DNA of 11,816 nucleotides from Butyrivibrio sp. (GTDB taxonomy: Bacteria > Bacillota_A > Clostridia > Lachnospirales > Lachnospiraceae), in NCBI GenBank assembly GCA_024690635.1, contig JAILOW010000130.1, positions 1-11,816 of the forward strand, read 5' to 3'. Below are positions 7,652 through 11,816 of this stretch, piece after piece; position 1 is the stretch's first letter; each line of letters starts with the position of its first letter. Made by a program: the position numbers and the translations under genes. The notes beneath the pieces are model-generated. The model saw nothing but the letters and a program-made list of their open reading frames with translations, had not been told where the DNA came from and made no database searches.

Positions 7652-10600
7652 ATGTCTGATTCAACAATGAATAAAGCAATAAATGAAGCTTCAAGCGGCA
7701 GATCCACACAGCAGCAGACTTACCAGCCGATGACCTTTGATTCTATAAAAATCGGTCTTGCTTCTCCTGAAAAGATCAGAAGCTGGGCCCACAAGGTTGA
7801 TGAGGAGAACAGGGGTGAGGTAACAAAGCCCGAGACCATCAACTACAGAACACTTAAGCCCGAGAGAGACGGTCTGTTCTGTGAAAGAATCTTCGGACCC
7901 ACAAAGGACTGGGAATGTCACTGCGGTAAGTATAAAAAGATCAGATATAAGGGTGTTGTCTGCGACAGATGCGGCGTTGAGATTACAAAGAGCAGCGTAC
8001 GTCGTGAGAGAATGGGCTACATTGAACTGGCAGCTCCCGTATCACATATTTGGTACTTCAAGGGTATCCCCAGCAGAATGGGACTTATCCTTGACCTTTC
8101 TCCCCGTGTACTTGAGAAGGTTCTTTACTTTGCTTCTTATATAGTACTTGATCCCGGAGAGACAAGCCTTGAGTACAAGCAGGTTCTTTCTGAGAAAGAA
8201 TATCAGGATGCAAGAGAAGAGTTCGGAACAAAGTTCCGTGCAGGCATGGGTGCTGAGTCCATCAAAGAGCTCCTTCTTGACATCGATCTTGAGAAAGAGT
8301 ACCAGGAACTCAAGGAAGGACTTGATTCATCAAGCGGACAGAAGAGAGCAAGGATCATCAAGCGTCTGGAGGTTGTTGAGGCCTTCAGAGAGTCAGGAAA
8401 TCTTCCTGCATGGATGATCATGGACTGCATCCCGGTTATTCCTCCGGATCTTCGTCCTATGGTTCAGCTGGATGGTGGCAGATTTGCAACATCCGATCTG
8501 AACGACCTTTACAGAAGGATCATCAACAGAAATAACCGACTTAAGAGACTTCTTGATCTCGGTGCACCTGATATCATCGTTCGCAACGAGAAGAGAATGC
8601 TTCAGGAAGCTGTTGATGCACTTATAGATAACGGCAGAAGAGGAAGACCTGTTACAGGACCCGGAAACAGAGCACTTAAGTCTCTTTCAGACATGCTTAA
8701 GGGTAAGTCAGGACGTTTCCGTCAGAACCTTCTCGGTAAGCGTGTAGACTACTCTGGACGTTCCGTTATCGTAGTAGGTCCCGAACTTAAGATTTACCAG
8801 TGCGGACTTCCCAAGGAGATGGCTATCGAGCTGTTCAAGCCCTTCGTTATGAAAGAGCTTGTTTCCAGGGGAATCTCACAGAACATAAAGAATGCCAAGA
8901 AACTTGTAGAAAGACTTGATGAGCAGGTATGGGACGTTCTCGAGGACGTCATCAAAGAGCATCCCGTTATGCTTAACCGTGCTCCTACACTTCACAGACT
9001 TGGTATTCAGGCTTTTGAGCCCATCCTTGTAGAAGGAAAGGCTATTAAGCTTCATCCCCTTGCATGTACACCTTTCAACGCCGACTTCGACGGTGACCAG
9101 ATGGCTGTACACCTTCCTCTTTCAGTAGAGGCTCAGGCTGAGTGCAGATTCCTTATGCTCTCACCTAACAACCTGCTGAAGCCTTCAGATGGTGGCCCTG
9201 TAAACGTTCCTACACAGGATATGGTTCTGGGTATCTACTATCTGACACAGGAAAGACCCGGTGCTCTCGGAGAGGGCAAGTTCTTTAAGAGCGTTGATGA
9301 AGCAATCCTTGCTTATGAGAACGGATACCTTACACTCCAGACCAGGATCAAGATCAGAATGGACAAAAAGAACGCTGATGGCGAGACTGTTTCCGGAATA
9401 GTAGAGTCAACACTCGGAAGATTCCTCTTTAACGAGATCATTCCTCAGGATCTTGGATTTGTTGACAGAAGCGATCCCGAGAACTTCTTCAAACTTGAAG
9501 TTGACTTCATGGTTGGCAAGAAGCAGCTCAAGCAGATCGTTACAGCTATGATCAATACTCACGGAACTTTCGCAACTGCTGAGGTTCTCGACAAGATCAA
9601 GGCTACAGGTTATCACTACTCAACTCGTGCAGCCATGACAGTTTCAATCGCTGACATGACAGTGCCCGAGCAGAAGCAGGCAATGCTTGATGAAGCTCAG
9701 GCAACAGTTGATAAGATCGCAGCAAACTACCGCCGCGGACTTATTACTGACGAAGAGCGTTATCGTGCAGTAGTAGACACTTGGATGGAGACAGATAAGA
9801 AGCTCACAGACGAACTTCTTGCAGGTCTCGATAAATATAACAATATTTACATGATGGCTGATTCCGGTGCCCGTGGATCAAACCAGCAGATCAAGCAGCT
9901 GGCAGGTATGCGTGGACTTATGGCCGATACAACAGGTCGTACCATCGAGTTGCCCATCAAGTCAAACTTCCGTGAAGGCCTGGATGTTCTGGAGTACTTC
10001 ATGTCAGCTCACGGAGCACGTAAGGGTCTGTCCGATACAGCGCTTCGTACAGCCGATTCCGGATACCTTACACGTCGAATGGTTCACGTATCACAGGAGC
10101 TTATCATCCGTGAGGTTGACTGCTGCGAGGGCAAGGAAGTTATCCCCGGCATGACTGTTAAGGCATTCATGGACGGAAAAGAGACTATCGAGCCTCTTAA
10201 GGACAGAATCACAGGAAGATACGCCTGCGAGACCATCAAGGACAAGGACGGAAATGTTATCGTTAAGAGAAATCACATGATAACACCTTCCCGTGCAGCC
10301 AAGATTCTTTCATCAGGTGTTAACTCCAAGGGACAGCCTGTTGAGGCTGTAAAGATCCGTACAATACTTACCTGCCGTTCACACAACGGTATCTGCGCTA
10401 AGTGCTACGGTGCAAACATGGCAACCGGTGAGGCAGTTCAGGTCGGTGAGGCAGTAGGTATCATCGCCGCTCAGTCAATCGGTGAGCCCGGTACACAGCT
10501 TACCATGAGAACATTCCATACAGGTGGTGTTGCCGGTGGCGATATCACACAGGGTCTTCCCCGTGTAGAGGAGTTGTTCGAGGCCAGAAAGCCTAAGGGA

Positions 10601-11398
10601 CTTGCAATCATCTCTGAGCTTGACGGTCAGGTAGAGATCAGAGATACCAAGAAAAAGCGTGAGGTTGTTGTTACCAACGATGAGACAGGCGAGTCAAAGG
10701 CTTACCTCATCCCTTACGGATCACGTATCAAGGTTACCGACGGTGCTAACATTGAGGCCGGTGACGAACTTACCGAAGGTTCGGTAAATCCTCACGATCT
10801 TCTGAAGATCAAAGGTATCCGTTCCGTTCAGGATTATCTCTTAAGAGAGGTACAGAGAGTTTACCGCCTTCAGGGTGTTGATATCTGCGACAAGCACATT
10901 GAAGTGATCGTTCGTCAGATGCTCAAGAAGGTAAGAATAGATGAGAGCGGAGATACAGATTTCCTTCCCGGAACTCTTGTAGATGTTCTTGATTTCGAGG
11001 ACACAAACGAAGCTCTTACATCAGATGGCAAGAAACCCGCAGAAGGAAAGCAGGTAATCCTTGGTATCACCAAGGCAGCTCTTGCAACCAACTCCTTCCT
11101 GTCAGCTGCTTCCTTCCAGGAGACAACAAAGGTTCTTACCGATGCCGCTATCAAGGGTAAGGTTGATCCTCTTATCGGTCTTAAGGAAAACGTTATCATC
11201 GGTAAGCTGATTCCTGCAGGAACAGGTATGAAGAGATACAGAAACACAGCTCTTAATACCGACGCCAACTTCAAGGATCCCGAGAAGCTCATTCTTAAAA
11301 AGAAGAGAAGGGACTTTGATGACGAGGCAGTTTACACATCCGATGCTGAAACATCAGATGTTGTCGAGGATATCGAGGATGCTCCCATTGAGGAGTAA
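7652..11398 (+). CDS. rpoC: DNA-directed RNA polymerase subunit beta-prime
   Basis: A 1248-residue beta-prime subunit, near the usual size for Firmicutes and lacking the proteobacterial trigger-loop insertion. The N-terminal zinc site is C89, C91, C104 and C107. The catalytic NADFDGDQM is at 476-484, with D478, D480 and D482 holding the active-site magnesium. The second zinc site is C824 (or C825), C908, C915 and C918. The bridge helix is in [20 protein letters not shown], and the trigger loop [11 protein letters not shown] (949-959) has M952 and H956. GAGG at 7641-7644, 7 bases before ATG 7652, supports the start. This adds a Ser/Gln-rich stretch of about 26 residues before [19 protein letters not shown], where many homologues begin soon after their Met. 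The C-terminus is acidic. It is co-transcribed with rpoB. Confidence 0.98.
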   Translation: MSDSTMNKAINEASSGRSTQQQTYQPMTFDSIKIGLASPEKIRSWAHKVDEENRGEVTKPETINYRTLKPERDGLFCERIFGPTKDWECHCGKYKKIRYKGVVCDRCGVEITKSSVRRERMGYIELAAPVSHIWYFKGIPSRMGLILDLSPRVLEKVLYFASYIVLDPGETSLEYKQVLSEKEYQDAREEFGTKFRAGMGAESIKELLLDIDLEKEYQELKEGLDSSSGQKRARIIKRLEVVEAFRESGNLPAWMIMDCIPVIPPDLRPMVQLDGGRFATSDLNDLYRRIINRNNRLKRLLDLGAPDIIVRNEKRMLQEAVDALIDNGRRGRPVTGPGNRALKSLSDMLKGKSGRFRQNLLGKRVDYSGRSVIVVGPELKIYQCGLPKEMAIELFKPFVMKELVSRGISQNIKNAKKLVERLDEQVWDVLEDVIKEHPVMLNRAPTLHRLGIQAFEPILVEGKAIKLHPLACTPFNADFDGDQMAVHLPLSVEAQAECRFLMLSPNNLLKPSDGGPVNVPTQDMVLGIYYLTQERPGALGEGKFFKSVDEAILAYENGYLTLQTRIKIRMDKKNADGETVSGIVESTLGRFLFNEIIPQDLGFVDRSDPENFFKLEVDFMVGKKQLKQIVTAMINTHGTFATAEVLDKIKATGYHYSTRAAMTVSIADMTVPEQKQAMLDEAQATVDKIAANYRRGLITDEERYRAVVDTWMETDKKLTDELLAGLDKYNNIYMMADSGARGSNQQIKQLAGMRGLMADTTGRTIELPIKSNFREGLDVLEYFMSAHGARKGLSDTALRTADSGYLTRRMVHVSQELIIREVDCCEGKEVIPGMTVKAFMDGKETIEPLKDRITGRYACETIKDKDGNVIVKRNHMITPSRAAKILSSGVNSKGQPVEAVKIRTILTCRSHNGICAKCYGANMATGEAVQVGEAVGIIAAQSIGEPGTQLTMRTFHTGGVAGGDITQGLPRVEELFEARKPKGLAIISELDGQVEIRDTKKKREVVVTNDETGESKAYLIPYGSRIKVTDGANIEAGDELTEGSVNPHDLLKIKGIRSVQDYLLREVQRVYRLQGVDICDKHIEVIVRQMLKKVRIDESGDTDFLPGTLVDVLDFEDTNEALTSDGKKPAEGKQVILGITKAALATNSFLSAASFQETTKVLTDAAIKGKVDPLIGLKENVIIGKLIPAGTGMKRYRNTALNTDANFKDPEKLILKKKRRDFDDEAVYTSDAETSDVVEDIEDAPIEE

Positions 11399-11410
11399 TA
11401 AAAAATTTAG

Positions 11411-11439
11411 TTGACAAGCAAATTGATTGTATATATAAT
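11411..11439 (+). promoter_or_regulatory. rpsL promoter, full consensus
   Basis: TTGACA at 11411-11416, 17 bases, then TATAAT at 11434-11439: a perfect sigma-A-type match beginning 13 bases after the rpoC stop. The start site would be near 11446, giving an untranslated leader of about 70 bases. It would give rpsL and whatever follows its own transcription in addition to any readthrough from rpoBC. Confidence 0.9.
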
Positions 11440-11457
11440 TTTTAATTGCGTGTATAG

Positions 11458-11489
11458 ACAAAGGGGTAATTATGCCCCTTTGTTGTATG
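11458..11489 (+). terminator. Hairpin between rpoC and rpsL (terminator or attenuator)
   Basis: ACAAAGGGG (11458-11466) pairs perfectly with CCCCTTTGT (11475-11483) around an 8-base loop, followed by the modest T/G-rich TTTGTTGTATG, which shares bases with the stem's end. It lies about 12 bases inside the transcript predicted from the rpsL promoter, so it may end rpoBC readthrough, attenuate rpsL, or both. The weak T-run makes efficient termination uncertain. Confidence 0.6.
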
Positions 11490-11516
11490 CAATAAATAAA
11501 ACAGGAGGTGAAAAGA

Positions 11517-11816
11517 ATGCCAACATTTAACCAGTTAGTTAGAAAGGGTCGTCAGACATCTGTTAAGAAGTCTACAGCACCTGCTCTTCAGAAGGGATTC
11601 AACTCTCTTCATAAGAAGGCTACTGCAACAGCTTCTCCTCAGAAGCGTGGCGTATGTACTGCTGTTAAGACAGCTACCCCTAAGAAGCCTAACTCTGCTC
11701 TGAGAAAAATCGCCAGAGTACGTCTTTCAAACGGCATCGAAGTAACAAGCTACATTCCTGGTGAGGGACACAACCTTCAGGAGCACAGCGTTGTTCTTAT
11801 CCGTGGTGGAAGAGTT
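11517..11816 (+). CDS. rpsL: 30S ribosomal protein S12, N-terminal part (3' end outside window)
   Basis: The first 100 residues of S12, a decoding-centre protein that sets translational accuracy and is the classical streptomycin-resistance locus. It begins [12 protein letters not shown], carries the Firmicutes-type segment of about 13 extra residues before [11 protein letters not shown] compared with E. coli, and contains [11 protein letters not shown] and [19 protein letters not shown]56 is the equivalent of the E. coli Lys usually numbered 42/43 and is wild type here; the second resistance region (RVKDLPG) begins just beyond the window. AGGAGGTG at 11503-11510 lies 6 bases before the ATG. 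By family convention rpsG and fusA would follow, but they cannot be seen. Confidence 0.97.
   Translation, partial: MPTFNQLVRKGRQTSVKKSTAPALQKGFNSLHKKATATASPQKRGVCTAVKTATPKKPNSALRKIARVRLSNGIEVTSYIPGEGHNLQEHSVVLIRGGRV

Noticed and set aside
1..11816. Search for CRISPR arrays, insertion sequences, tRNA/rRNA genes or a new defence-like system
   Set aside because: No spaced direct repeats, transposase frames, terminal inverted repeats or cloverleaf-like segments were apparent; all but the intergenic gaps is accounted for by conserved genes.

Overview
The window is the ribosomal-protein / RNA-polymerase housekeeping cluster of a Gram-positive bacterium, read entirely on the + strand. The gene order is rplK (3' part), rplA, a capA-like gene, rplJ, rplL, rpoB, rpoC and rpsL (5' part). 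The compact RpoB (about 1290 aa) and RpoC (about 1250 aa), which lack the large insertions of proteobacterial subunits, point to Clostridia. So do the Firmicutes-type S12 N-terminus, strong AGGAGG-type ribosome-binding sites, a recognisable L10 leader and moderate GC. Protein wording and the acidic RpoB/RpoC tails suggest Lachnospiraceae, perhaps near Butyrivibrio. That family placement is an inference from memory, not a search result.

Layout. Positions 2-959 hold the end of L11 and all of L1, closed by a strong intrinsic terminator. Positions 1068-2315 hold a membrane-anchored CapA/PGA_cap metallophosphatase-like protein, which is not part of the usual rplKAJL block. Its upstream region carries a 22-bp dyad overlapping an extended -10 element. 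The rplJ promoter starts inside the capA stop codon. It is followed by an L10 leader with a terminator and a possible competing antiterminator, then rplJ (2510-3076) and rplL (3138-3518), closed by a terminator. A perfect-consensus promoter (TTGACA, 17 bp, TATAAT) then drives rpoB-rpoC (3736-11398) through a structured leader of about 100 nt. A second perfect-consensus promoter after rpoC drives rpsL, which runs off the window. Its leader also contains a hairpin.

How it works together. L11 and L1 build the GTPase-associated region and the L1 stalk. L10 and L7/L12 form the L12 stalk and probably set their own level through the leader RNA. RpoB and RpoC form the catalytic core of RNA polymerase. 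S12 belongs to the decoding centre. Visible promoters and terminators split the cluster into at least five potential transcription units: rplKA, capA, rplJL, rpoBC and rpsL onward.

No intergenic stretch exceeds about 210 bases and all are described. I found no mobile element, CRISPR array, tRNA or new multi-gene system. The points most worth a second look are the capA insertion with its operator-like dyad, and the nested inverted repeats in the rpoB leader.
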